Source: Elusimicrobia bacterium RIFCSPLOWO2_12_FULL_59_9
Lineage (GTDB): Bacteria; Elusimicrobiota; Elusimicrobia; O2-12-FULL-59-9
DNA length: 16,307 nucleotides
Direction of reading: 5' to 3'
Assembly (NCBI GenBank): GCA_001800185.1
Contig: MGUX01000048.1
Coordinates: 1 to 16,307 of the forward strand
Both the position numbers and the translations under genes were made by a program. Shown in pieces: positions 7,472 to 14,102 of the stretch (the stretch's first letter is position 1; each line of letters starts with the position of its first letter). Below the pieces are notes generated by a model. It was not told the origin of the DNA and did no database searches. It saw only the letters and a list, made by a program, of their open reading frames with translations.

Positions 7472-9093
7472 CGGTTGCGAAAACCCTTTTTCCCGTCAAG
7501 GCGTTTCCGGGACTTAAGAGCGTTTCCAATCCCTCCCCGGCCGAGTTGCGGCGCCGGGCCGCTTTCGAAGAGCGAACCACTTCTTTCCGAGCTCCGGCCT
7601 ACTACACCCGCCGCGCCTCCAGCCGCAGCGCCCAAAACACATTCCTATTGGAAGGGGAAACCAAAGCCGGCCGCCATCAGGCCGCGATGGCGCCCGAATT
7701 CGCCCGCCGCGTCGCCGAATGGGTGGCGCAGGCCATGCCGAAAGTCGAATGGTACAGGATCGACCGGGTGATCGGGAGGCATCCGTCCGCGTCCTTCCAT
7801 GCGCGTCTGTGGTTGCCTCAAGAATATGCCCGCGTGGCGCTGCTTTGGTCGCAGACTCTGTTCGCGCCTTCGCAGGCGCAGAAGAATCTGTCCCGGGAAC
7901 CGGACGTGCTCACGGTTTACCTGCCGCAGTGGAAGGAGTTGATCCCGGAGGCGGCGCGGTCCGGGCTTCCTGAGCGCCTCGTGCTCCTTTGCCCGGACCG
8001 GGGCGTCAATTACGTCTTGGGCATAGACTACGTGGGCGAGGCCAAGATGTCATTCTTGCGCTTGGCGATGTTCGGCATGAAGCGGCGCGGCGGCCTCGGC
8101 CTGCATGCCGGGAGCAAGCTGATCCGGGCGGCGTCCGGGGCCGAACTGCGGGACGTGGGCATGCTCTTGTTCGGCCTTTCGGGCACGGGCAAGACGACGC
8201 TCACGTTGGACGATCACGGCCTGAAAAAACCGGAAGGGGTGTTGACGCTGCAAGACGACATCGTATTTTTGACCCGAGACGGCGCGGCCTATGGGAGCGA
8301 GGACAATTTTTACGTGAAAACGGAGGGCTTGGCCCGGGAGGAGCAGCCGGACCTCTATGCGGCTCTGACCAACGAAAACTCCGTCTTTGAGAACGTGCAC
8401 GTGGATGAAGCCGGCGCGGTCGATTTTCTCAATTATGCCAACGGCACCAACGGCCGGGCGCTTTGCCGGAGAAACCTGCTCCCCAACGCTTCGGACCAAA
8501 TCGATTTGGGGCGGGTCGATAAGGTGGTTTTCATCACCCGGCGCGACACCGTGGTGCCGCCGGTCGCCCGCCTCAGCCGGGATCAGGCGGCGGCCTATTT
8601 TATGCTCGGCGAGTCCATCGAAACGTCGGCCGGGGATCCTTCCAAGGCCGGACAATCCATCCGTCAGGTGGGTTTTAATCCTTTCATCGTCGGTTTGGAG
8701 GAGGACGAGGGAAACCGGTTCTGGGAGATTTTGCGCGATAATCCCGGCATCGAGGTTTACCTGCTCAACACCGGCTCCATCGGGAAGGGCGCCGACAACG
8801 GCGGCGCGGGGGCGGCGGGAGTGAAGATCACCAAGGCGGTTTCCTCGGCGATTCTGGTCTTTATCGCCCGGCAGGGGAAACTCGAGCCCGGAGCTTGGAT
8901 GGCCGATGCCGAATGGGGATACGAAACGCCCGCGCGCGTGCCCGGCATCGACGATTTCGCGCGGAAATATTCGCCCCGGTCCTATTACCGGGCGCCGACT
9001 TACCGGCGCTTGGTCCAAGACCTCAAACAGGAGCGGCAGGCGTATTTGTCTCAATTCACCCGCCTGAGACCCGAAGCATCGCGTGCGCTATAG
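7468..9093 (+). CDS. pckA: Phosphoenolpyruvate carboxykinase (ATP), divergent
   Basis: A 541-residue protein of the ATP-dependent PEPCK family, which converts oxaloacetate plus ATP to PEP, CO2 and ADP in gluconeogenesis. Visible features in order are QWKE near 155, a segment GEAKMSFLRLAMF matching the substrate/metal-binding GEMKK region, H213 in LHAG (metal ligand), and P-loop GLSGTGKTT (236-244). These are followed by kinase-2 acidic residues QDD (262-264), KVVFITRRDTVVPPVARLS, and the C-terminal LNTGSIGKG. The size fits the ATP enzyme rather than the GTP enzyme. It differs clearly from the enterobacterial type in many blocks (GEAKMS instead of GEMKKG, QDDIVF instead of GDDEH), so it belongs to a distant subgroup. 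It overlaps ndk by 4 and the hydrolase gene by 11 bases. Confidence 0.88.
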   Translation: MTVAKTLFPVKAFPGLKSVSNPSPAELRRRAAFEERTTSFRAPAYYTRRASSRSAQNTFLLEGETKAGRHQAAMAPEFARRVAEWVAQAMPKVEWYRIDRVIGRHPSASFHARLWLPQEYARVALLWSQTLFAPSQAQKNLSREPDVLTVYLPQWKELIPEAARSGLPERLVLLCPDRGVNYVLGIDYVGEAKMSFLRLAMFGMKRRGGLGLHAGSKLIRAASGAELRDVGMLLFGLSGTGKTTLTLDDHGLKKPEGVLTLQDDIVFLTRDGAAYGSEDNFYVKTEGLAREEQPDLYAALTNENSVFENVHVDEAGAVDFLNYANGTNGRALCRRNLLPNASDQIDLGRVDKVVFITRRDTVVPPVARLSRDQAAAYFMLGESIETSAGDPSKAGQSIRQVGFNPFIVGLEEDEGNRFWEILRDNPGIEVYLLNTGSIGKGADNGGAGAAGVKITKAVSSAILVFIARQGKLEPGAWMADAEWGYETPARVPGIDDFARKYSPRSYYRAPTYRRLVQDLKQERQAYLSQFTRLRPEASRAL

Positions 9094-9961
9094 AATATTT
9101 ATTTTTCTTTTGACGGCGGCATTCTTCGGGCTCGCGGGAGCTTTCGCCCCGCCGGGGCAGGCGGCTTCCAAGCGCAGTTTGCCGCCGCAAATTCCCAAAG
9201 TCGCTTTTGGGGAAAAAGTGGAGTTCAGGACGGCCGATGGGTGGAAGTTGGGCGCGTGGTATGCGCCCAGGCGCGACGCCGGCTTATGGACTTTCATTTG
9301 CCTGCACGGCGTTGGAGCCGGCAAGGGGGAGTGGGAGCATTTCGCTTCGACCGCGGCGGCCCTAGGCTACGGAATTTTGGCGTACGACGCTCGCGGACAC
9401 GGCGAAAGCCAGATGGGGCCCCAGGGAAGAGCGGATTTTCGCAGCTTTCAGCGCCGCGGCGAAGACAACGAATGGAATCAAATGACCGCGGACGTGGAGG
9501 CCGCGCTGGTCTTCTTATCATCCCAAGGCGTCAATTCCAGCTCAACGGTTTTGGTCGGCGGCAGCATTGGGGCCAATATCATGCTCAAAGCCGCCTCGCG
9601 CCACCCGGAAATTCCCATGGCGATTTTGGCGTCCCCGTCGCTTAATTACCGCGAGGTGCGCACGGTCAACGACATCCGGCAATACGGTAGAAGGCCGCTG
9701 CTTTTGATGACCTCTCAAAACGACGAGTATTCATTCTCCGGCGCCAAGCTGCTTTATAATTTAGGCGTTTTCTCCACGGGAAGACAGGTCTCCTTCTTGG
9801 CTGCGATCGACGGGCATGGGGCGCCTCTCCTGGAGGGGGAAAATCTTGAGAAAGTGATGCGGTGGGTTCAAAATCCGTCAAAATCTTTTATGATCGTCGT
9901 TTCCACCATCAGCGCCGCCCCTGAGCCGCAGCGCTCCCCGCCTCCGGGCGGAAGCCGTTAG
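9083..9961 (+). CDS. Exported alpha/beta hydrolase
   Basis: A 292-residue protein starting at GTG 9083 inside the end of pckA. The N-terminus (MRYRIFIFLLTAAFFGLAGA followed by FAPPGQAA) is a signal peptide, with probable cleavage near residue 27-28, so it should work in the periplasm. The alpha/beta hydrolase fold shows the oxyanion region CLHGVGAGKGEWEHF (73-87), YDARGHGES (101-109), nucleophile elbow GGSIG with S161, acid D214 in QNDEYS, and His 245 in GHG. The catalytic triad is therefore complete. Substrate is unknown; esterase, lipase or peptidase activity is possible. It resembles serine aminopeptidase/dienelactone-type hydrolases. The neighbouring murQ-anmK pair begins 8 bases after its stop. 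The GTG start has no strong SD and depends on coupling to pckA; its C-terminal ~25 residues are Pro/Ser-rich. Confidence 0.82.
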   Translation: MRYRIFIFLLTAAFFGLAGAFAPPGQAASKRSLPPQIPKVAFGEKVEFRTADGWKLGAWYAPRRDAGLWTFICLHGVGAGKGEWEHFASTAAALGYGILAYDARGHGESQMGPQGRADFRSFQRRGEDNEWNQMTADVEAALVFLSSQGVNSSSTVLVGGSIGANIMLKAASRHPEIPMAILASPSLNYREVRTVNDIRQYGRRPLLLMTSQNDEYSFSGAKLLYNLGVFSTGRQVSFLAAIDGHGAPLLEGENLEKVMRWVQNPSKSFMIVVSTISAAPEPQRSPPPGGSR

Positions 9962-9969
9962 CTCCACCC

Positions 9970-10866
9970 ATGCGAACCTCCGCGTTCTACGCCCGTTTGC
10001 CGACGGAAAAAAACCATCCCAAGTCCGGGCGCTTGGACGCCCTGTCCCCGGCCGCCATCGTCAGCCTGATGAACCGGGAGGATTTGAGGGTGGTCCGCGC
10101 CGTGCGGCGCGAAAAGGCGCGCATCGTCCGGGGCTCCGAAATGATCGCCCGCGCTCTGGAAAGCGGCGGACGCCTTTTTTTCGTCGGAGCGGGAACAAGC
10201 GGTCGGCTGGGCGTGCTGGAAGCGGCGGAAATGCCCCCGACTTTCGGCACATCCGCGTTATTGATTCAAGCGATTATGGCGGGAGGGCGCGGCGCGGTCT
10301 TCCGGTCCCGGGAAGGGGCGGAAGACGACGCCGCGGCGGCCTCCAAGGCCGTCCGAAGCAAAGTCAGGCGCGGCGACGTAGTCGTGGGCGTGGCGGCCAG
10401 CGGAGCCACTCCTTACGTTCGCGCGGCGCTTTCCTGCGCCAAACGGCGCGGCTGCTCGACCCTGCTGGTGAGCTCCCATCCCTATTCGGGGATCAGGGAC
10501 TGTGATTTGACGATCGCGCCCAAAGTGGGACCGGAAATTTTGTCCGGCTCGACGCGCCTGAAATCGGCGACGGCGGCGAAAATGGTTTTAAACATGCTCA
10601 CTTTGACCGCCTTGATCCGGATGGGAAAGGTTTATGGAAATCTTATGGTGGATTTAAAACCAGTCTCCCGCAAGCTGGTTTTTAGAGCCGTGAGGCTGAT
10701 CCGGCAGTTGGGCGGAGTGCCGGAGAAGGAAGCGCGGCGGCTGCTTCAGGAAGCCAAGAGCGCGAAGACGGCCATTCTGATGGCCCGCCGCAAAATTTCC
10801 CTGCCGCGGGCGCGCAAGATGCTCGATGCCGCCAACGGCAGTTTGCGCCGGGCGCTGGAAGCATGA
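9970..10866 (+). CDS. murQ: N-acetylmuramic acid 6-phosphate etherase
   Basis: A 298-residue SIS-domain lyase/etherase that splits the D-lactyl ether of MurNAc-6-P to give GlcNAc-6-P in cell-wall recycling. Diagnostic blocks are GAGTSGRLGVLEAAEMPPTF (73-92, sugar-phosphate site with catalytic Glu 84), GAEDD with second key Glu 118, GVAASGATPYVRAAL, and VGPEILSGSTRLKSATAAK followed by MVLNMLTL. These are MurQ signatures and separate it from GckR-like relatives. The length is normal. The N-terminus shows EKNHPKSGRLDALSPAAIV, corresponding to the usual TE.RN..S..LD motif. Its stop overlaps anmK in an ATGA, giving a two-gene recycling module. No MurNAc PTS transporter (murP) is present, consistent with recycling of the cell's own anhydro-sugar. 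Confidence 0.95.
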   Translation: MRTSAFYARLPTEKNHPKSGRLDALSPAAIVSLMNREDLRVVRAVRREKARIVRGSEMIARALESGGRLFFVGAGTSGRLGVLEAAEMPPTFGTSALLIQAIMAGGRGAVFRSREGAEDDAAAASKAVRSKVRRGDVVVGVAASGATPYVRAALSCAKRRGCSTLLVSSHPYSGIRDCDLTIAPKVGPEILSGSTRLKSATAAKMVLNMLTLTALIRMGKVYGNLMVDLKPVSRKLVFRAVRLIRQLGGVPEKEARRLLQEAKSAKTAILMARRKISLPRARKMLDAANGSLRRALEA

Positions 10867-12002
10867 GCGGCCGTCTGGCGGTGGGCTTGATGTCGGGAAC
10901 CTCCGCCGATGGCGCCAGTCTTGCGCTCGTTTCGATTTCCGGCCGGAAAGTTCGCGTCTTGGCCGAGCGAACTTTCCCTTATTCACGCAGGCTTCAAACT
11001 GCGATTCTCAATGCCGGACGGCTGAGCGTCCCGGAGCTCTCCCGTCTAAATTTTGAGTTGGGAGCTCTTTTCGGACGGGCCGCCGTCCGTTTTCTGCGGC
11101 AAAACCGCGTGCCGTTGAGAAGCGTCCGCGCCATCGGCTCGCATGGGCAAACCGTCTATCACGGCCCCGGCGATCGGGAGCGCAACACGCTCCAGATAGG
11201 AGAGGCTGCCCTCATCGCCGAGGCGACCGGGATTCCCGTGGTGGCGGATTTTCGTCCGGGGGACATCGCCGCCGGAGGCTGCGGGGCGCCCTTGGTCCCG
11301 TATCTGGATGAATTCTTGTTTTCCCGGGGTCCCGTCCGCGCGCTTCAAAATATCGGGGGAATCGCCAACGTTTCGGTCGTCGGTGGGGGCGCCGCCCCGC
11401 TGGGCTTCGACACCGGTCCTGGCAATTGCCTCATCGACGCCGAGGTTCAAAGGACCAGCGGGGGGCGCAAGCGCTTCGACAAAAACGGCTTTTTGGCCAA
11501 ACGCGGGAAAATTGATTATTCGTTGGCGAATCGCATGCTTCGGGATCCTTTTTTCACCCGGAGGCCTCCCAAATCCCTAGACCGCAGCGCTTTCCTTGAC
11601 CCTTTTTTTAAAAAGTTTTCCGGGCCGCTGAAGCGCAGGCGTTTGGAGGACAGGGTCGCCACGCTGACCTATTTTACGGCGCTTTCTATTTTTAAGGCCT
11701 ATGAGAGGTTCGTTTTTCCGCATCACCCCGTCAAGGAAGTGGTGATCAGCGGAGGCGGGGCGCGGAATCCGGCTTTGGTGCGGCATCTTAAAGAGGCGTT
11801 TTATTCGGGGCCAATGAAAAATATTAGAGTCCGCTTCATGGACGAGTTCGGCATTTCCTCAACGGCCAAAGAAGCCGCCTGCTTCGCTCTCATGGCCGAC
11901 CGGGCCCTGCAAGGCAAAACGAATCACTGTCCCGAGGCCACCGGCGCCCGCGGCCGGCGCATTCTCGGCAAAATCATTGATTGTGGGCGCGCTCAAAATT
12001 AG
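10863..12002 (+). CDS. anmK: Anhydro-N-acetylmuramic acid kinase
   Basis: A 379-residue sugar kinase of the ASKHA superfamily. It hydrates and phosphorylates 1,6-anhydro-MurNAc from muropeptide turnover to MurNAc-6-P, the substrate of MurQ encoded just upstream. Signatures are GLMSGTSADG (8-17, ATP-phosphate loop), GSHGQTVYH (92-100), ADFRPGDIAAGGCGAPLVPY (128-147), QNIGGIANV (162-170) and FDTGPGNCLID with the probable catalytic Asp 183. GGGARNP near residue 300 belongs to the second nucleotide-binding half. GTSADG replaces the commoner GTSLDG/GTSMDG. The ATGA overlap with murQ fixes the start. It is the last gene of the long plus-strand run; no convincing rho-independent terminator follows directly. 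Confidence 0.95.
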   Translation: MSGRLAVGLMSGTSADGASLALVSISGRKVRVLAERTFPYSRRLQTAILNAGRLSVPELSRLNFELGALFGRAAVRFLRQNRVPLRSVRAIGSHGQTVYHGPGDRERNTLQIGEAALIAEATGIPVVADFRPGDIAAGGCGAPLVPYLDEFLFSRGPVRALQNIGGIANVSVVGGGAAPLGFDTGPGNCLIDAEVQRTSGGRKRFDKNGFLAKRGKIDYSLANRMLRDPFFTRRPPKSLDRSAFLDPFFKKFSGPLKRRRLEDRVATLTYFTALSIFKAYERFVFPHHPVKEVVISGGGARNPALVRHLKEAFYSGPMKNIRVRFMDEFGISSTAKEAACFALMADRALQGKTNHCPEATGARGRRILGKIIDCGRAQN

Positions 12003-12018
12003 TTTGTAATGTGTTGAT

Positions 12019-12147
12019 GGGGGATTGTCGAGGGGTTCCCTCCGAAAAACAGGGTCGCCTCCGAGAGCGCCCTTCCCTCCCTCGGACTCGCTGCATGTGA
12101 AGGCGGTCCTCCGGGAGGGTTTTCTCCGGGAACCCCTCGCCACCCCC
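12019..12147. repeat. Large imperfect inverted repeat (possible MITE- or REPIN-like element)
   Basis: CGAGGGGTTCCC at 12029-12040 is repeated as its exact reverse complement at 12128-12139. Outside these arms a run of five G (12019-12023) faces a run of five C (12143-12147), and inside them AAAAAC faces GTTTT with small loops. The unit is about 129 bases and could fold into one long hairpin. TTGAT on the left and TTGCT on the right could be an imperfect target duplication. It contains no credible gene. Together with 12148-12334 it fills the non-coding stretch after anmK. A role as transcription terminator of the run is possible but not shown by a U-tract. Confidence 0.65.
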
Positions 12148-12178
12148 TTGCTGCCCACTTGCCTCATAGGGTGCGCCA

Positions 12179-12207
12179 TTGACTCTCCATAGATTTGGTT
12201 GTAAACT
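12179..12207 (+). promoter_or_regulatory. Probable sigma70-type promoter for the small membrane-protein gene at 12335
   Basis: TTGACT (12179-12184), 17 bases, TAAACT (12202-12207). This lies in the AT-rich part of the gap after the inverted repeat. It leaves a leader of roughly 120 bases before the ATG at 12335; I see no recognisable riboswitch in that leader. Confidence 0.4.
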
Positions 12208-12334
12208 GATTTATAAATTTCGTAAAGCCAAATGCTAGATGAGGGGTGCCCATAATTAATCTTGATATTTCCGTAATCACAAATCTTTTTGAATCGAATC
12301 CGAAACGGAATAGAAATTGGAGGTGCCTCCCGTC

Positions 12335-12649
12335 ATGAAGTGGATTGGATGGGTACTATTTTTGATAATGGTCTTTGTGTACTATAAGACGCAAGTGTTC
12401 CATGCAGAGAAAATGAATGCCCTGCACGACTACCTTCAGTTCCTATTTTTCCATCCAGAGCTTTATAAGGACCACCAAGCCAAATTCCTCAAGTATCTCG
12501 ATCATGATGTTGACCGCAAACGACCCGATTCTGAAATCTTTGTACAAACGCAGCGTGTGGTTGAAAGCATGGCCGGAGCGATGCAGGATGAAATCTTCCT
12601 CCTAAATATTGCTCGGAGGCGAGGGCTAACTGTGCCGGAGGGACAATAA
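12335..12649 (+). CDS. Small membrane-anchored hypothetical protein
   Basis: A 104-residue protein starting MKWIGWVLFLIMVFVYYKTQ. GGAGG at 12319-12323, 11 bases before the ATG, supports this start; the frame stays open a little upstream with a TTG at 12317 that overlaps the SD itself. One N-terminal transmembrane helix (about residues 3-18) is followed by a soluble, helical, charged domain (HAEKMNALHDYLQFLFFHPE, then YLDHDVDRKRPDSE), ending PEGQ. I do not recognise the family. Base composition is visibly less GC-rich than the run before anmK, and codon use differs, which fits acquired DNA. The next small open frame begins about 10 bases after its stop, so the two may be co-transcribed. Confidence 0.6.
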   Translation: MKWIGWVLFLIMVFVYYKTQVFHAEKMNALHDYLQFLFFHPELYKDHQAKFLKYLDHDVDRKRPDSEIFVQTQRVVESMAGAMQDEIFLLNIARRRGLTVPEGQ

Positions 12650-12659
12650 CTGCTGGTGC

Positions 12660-12863
12660 TTGGCGCATAAGATTTTATTTAACTTGAAAATGTTGCTTCT
12701 GATTACCATGGCGGCTGGCTTTGTTGGCCTCATCATTCTCGCGACTCAGAGGCACGCTAAGGGAATCAATGAGAACTTCTGCAACGGTGTCCGCGCCCGG
12801 GTTTTCGCTGGAAATAAGGATGTGCAGGCCGTCGCAGGTGCAACAGCAATGGCCGCCATCTGA
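12660..12863 (+). CDS. Very small putative membrane protein
   Basis: An open frame from TTG 12660 (67 residues), with an internal ATG at 12690 that would give 57 residues. The segment MLLLITMAAGFVGLIILAT is a clear membrane helix, followed by a short tail with one Cys (NENFCNGVRA). No good SD precedes either start; GGAGGG near 12637 is too far from the TTG unless the gene is read by reinitiation from the preceding one. Family is unknown. It could be non-coding; the only support is the helix and the position. A minus-strand open frame over the same bases (12746-13090) is considered a shadow. Confidence 0.35.
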   Translation: MAHKILFNLKMLLLITMAAGFVGLIILATQRHAKGINENFCNGVRARVFAGNKDVQAVAGATAMAAI

Positions 12864-12928
12864 GCAATGGGAATTAATATGAATGCTGTGATTCGGTGGT
12901 AGTGTCCAATGTGCGGCTGAAAAAGTTG

Positions 12929-12940
12929 AACCTTAAGGTT
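12929..12940. repeat. Perfect 12-base palindrome AACCTTAAGGTT
   Basis: A self-complementary site in the 170-base stretch (12864-13033) between two small genes. It could be an operator or chance. Nothing else is recognisable in that stretch except a small hairpin, GACCT (13018-13022) and AGGTC (13029-13033), whose loop contains the purine-rich SD of the next gene. Confidence 0.3.
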
Positions 12941-13033
12941 GTGGCAAATGGGAGTCAGAACCATTATCGCAGCCCATGCGAGTCTGTGTTGAGCCCGGTT
13001 GTACTCGATAGTTAGAGGACCTGCGGAGAGGTC

Positions 13034-13565
13034 GTGACAAAGGACGACAAAGATAGCTTTGTTCGCTGGCAAGGAATTGCGCGAGACCACTTCGGCGCGA
13101 TAAACAATTTGGTGCTTGGTCTCTCGATCGGCCTCCTAGTGTAGTGATTCCAACGCTTCTTTACATTTGCTGCCGTCGGGGGGCGATTCTCTCCGACGGG
13201 AGTTTGTGTAAAGGGATATATGACTCACTACACTAGCGTTTCAATCCAACCTCTTGCTGGATGCGAAAATCAAAGCCACTTCTTTCCCGGCAACCATATC
13301 TTTGGCAATCCTCGCGGGGGCCGTCATAGCTGGTTTATGCTGCACTTTGAACCGACTCCGAGATTTTCGTCTTGCGGCACGGATTGTGCGAACTCGCGCG
13401 TCCGACGAGCCAGACCTTGGGCAGAAACGTGTAAGGTCTGAGTTTCTTGGCCGATTATCTTGGTGCGCGTTTTGGTGCCAACTGATGCTCTTCGGAGCTG
13501 GTGCCGCTTGTTCTGCAGTTGCAGTTTGGCTGGAGTTGGTCAGCAGGGGCTCAATAGCCATCTAA
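13034..13565 (+). pseudogene. Small two-to-three-helix membrane protein gene split by a MITE-like insertion
   Basis: GTG 13034, preceded by GGAGAGG, opens DDKDSFVRWQGIARDHFGAI then NNLVLGLSIGLLV, stopped by TAG at 13142-13144. A second frame from 13236 continues AFQSNLLLDAKIKA, a membrane helix (ISLAILAGAVIAGLCC), NRLRDFRLAARIVRTRAS, then WCAFWCQLMLFGAGAACSAV to the stop at 13563-13565. Joining CTA (13136-13138) directly to GCG (13236) gives one 144-codon frame reading GLLAFQSNLLLD, so the inserted 97 bases exactly explain the break. The SFxRWQG...NLxLGLS opening and NRLRDFRL-TARIAR block recall a widespread but uncharacterised small membrane protein family in proteobacteria; this is from memory and unsearched. 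The gene is probably inactive now; the C-terminal part has no SD or ATG of its own. Confidence 0.7.
13137..13235. mobile_element. MITE-like palindromic element flanked by TA, inserted in a gene
   Basis: The arms from 13136 inward and 13236 inward are reverse complements with no gaps. The outer 12 bases CTAGTGTAGTGA (13136-13147) and TCACTACACTAG (13225-13236) are exact. TTTACA (13160-13165) faces TGTAAA (13207-13212), and CCGTCGG (13173-13179) faces CCGACGG (13193-13199). In all, 31 of 44 positions per arm match, around a 13-base centre. The element proper is 13139-13233 (95 bases) between TA at 13137-13138 and TA at 13234-13235. TA duplication is the habit of IS630/Tc1-mariner transposases, so this is probably a non-autonomous derivative of such an element. 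It encodes no protein. Removing it plus one TA restores the interrupted reading frame. Confidence 0.85.
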
Positions 13566-13595
13566 CCATTCAGAATCTGAGAGGAATTGAATTTG

Positions 13596-13618
13596 TGCCA
13601 AGGCTTGACATTTTGGCA
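13596..13618. repeat. Small hairpin (TGCCAA / TTGGCA)
   Basis: TGCCAA (13596-13601) and TTGGCA (13613-13618) can pair, with two more G-T pairs and a loop containing TTGACA. No U-tract follows, so it is not a standard terminator. The stretch 13566-13751 holds no other recognisable feature. Confidence 0.25.
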
Positions 13619-13751
13619 TTATGGGAATGTGGTAACTGAGGCAGCAACCGCGGCCATCAGTTGTATTGACAGCCTGACCCATTCGACTTCCCTTTCATGA
13701 AGGGCTCGCTCAAGACGGCTGATGGCATCGTCGCGTGATCCTGTTTATTCG

Positions 13752-13970
13752 ATGATTAAGCTCGATGTGTTTGGCAGGCGGATGGGGGTTGAAAAGTTGG
13801 CATCGGGCTGGCGGCTCTACTACCTTGATGGGGAGGGCAAGCGCCGTTTGGCCGACGAAGTGGTGATTCCCGTCTTTGTGCATGAACGCGGAATCGAGCG
13901 CTATTTGGCCGACATTTTCCACGAGTCCGCAAGCCCGGAGATCTCTGAGGTCCGGCGTCTTCCGGAGTAG
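13752..13970 (+). CDS. DUF7661-like small hypothetical protein
   Basis: A 72-residue protein MIKLDVFGRRMGVEKLASGW followed by RLYYLDGEGKRRLADEVVIP and ERYLADIFHESASPEISEVR. The pattern KxDVFGR...GW.xxYLGxxGKRRxADDxVIP...ERYLxDxxHE is that of DUF7661, a family of short soluble proteins of unknown function; the assignment is from memory. The frame is open from ATG 13722, but family alignment places the natural start at 13752 because MIKLDVFGR is the usual N-terminus. No convincing SD is seen. It stands alone between the MITE-split gene and the membrane protease gene. Confidence 0.6.
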   Translation: MIKLDVFGRRMGVEKLASGWRLYYLDGEGKRRLADEVVIPVFVHERGIERYLADIFHESASPEISEVRRLPE

Positions 13971-14006
13971 GGCGCGATTTGATGACGAAGAGGCACACCT
14001 TGAGCC

Positions 14007-14102
14007 ATGCCGACTCATAGGCTGAAAACAACGGCGGTTTGGGCAATTCTAAACCTGGCGTCTCCAATTTTGTCATCGATCTTCTCGCCCCCAACATTCT
14101 GA
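14007..14102 (+). other. Apparent N-terminal piece of the CPBP gene, out of frame by one base
   Basis: ATG 14007 gives MPTHRLKTTAVWAILNLASP ILSSIFSPPTF and a stop at 14100-14102, a basic start plus hydrophobic helix like the first helix of CPBP proteins. It overlaps the next frame, which lacks an ATG. Adding one base in the CCCCC run at 14088-14092 would join ILSSIFSPP to NILRFLFAMWLPALTA of the main frame. A real frameshift or a sequencing/assembly slip are both possible. Confidence 0.5.

Noticed and set aside
8050..9054. Long minus-strand open frame (334 codons) opposite pckA
   Set aside because: Composition is that of a high-GC antisense shadow, with no motifs, and the plus strand is a clear PEPCK.
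11859..12179. Minus-strand open frame across the end of anmK and the inverted repeat
   Set aside because: Half lies antisense to anmK and half in the repeat; the low-complexity Arg/Ser/Gly sequence looks like translated repeat DNA.
12746..13090. Minus-strand open frame of 114 codons (GTG start)
   Set aside because: It overlaps the small plus-strand membrane frame and the split gene's SD, has no SD of its own and no recognisable domain; most likely chance.
13011..13566. Possible integron cassette: GTTAGAG before and ATCTAAC (RYYYAAC pattern) at the end of the split gene
   Set aside because: GTTAGAG misses the last consensus base, no complete attC with paired inner boxes follows the gene, the next gene has no such sites, and no integrase or attI is present.
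13605..13671. Two TTGACA sequences (13605-13610 and 13666-13671) as promoters for the DUF7661-like gene
   Set aside because: Neither has an acceptable -10 box at 16-18 bases; the first lies in the loop of a hairpin.
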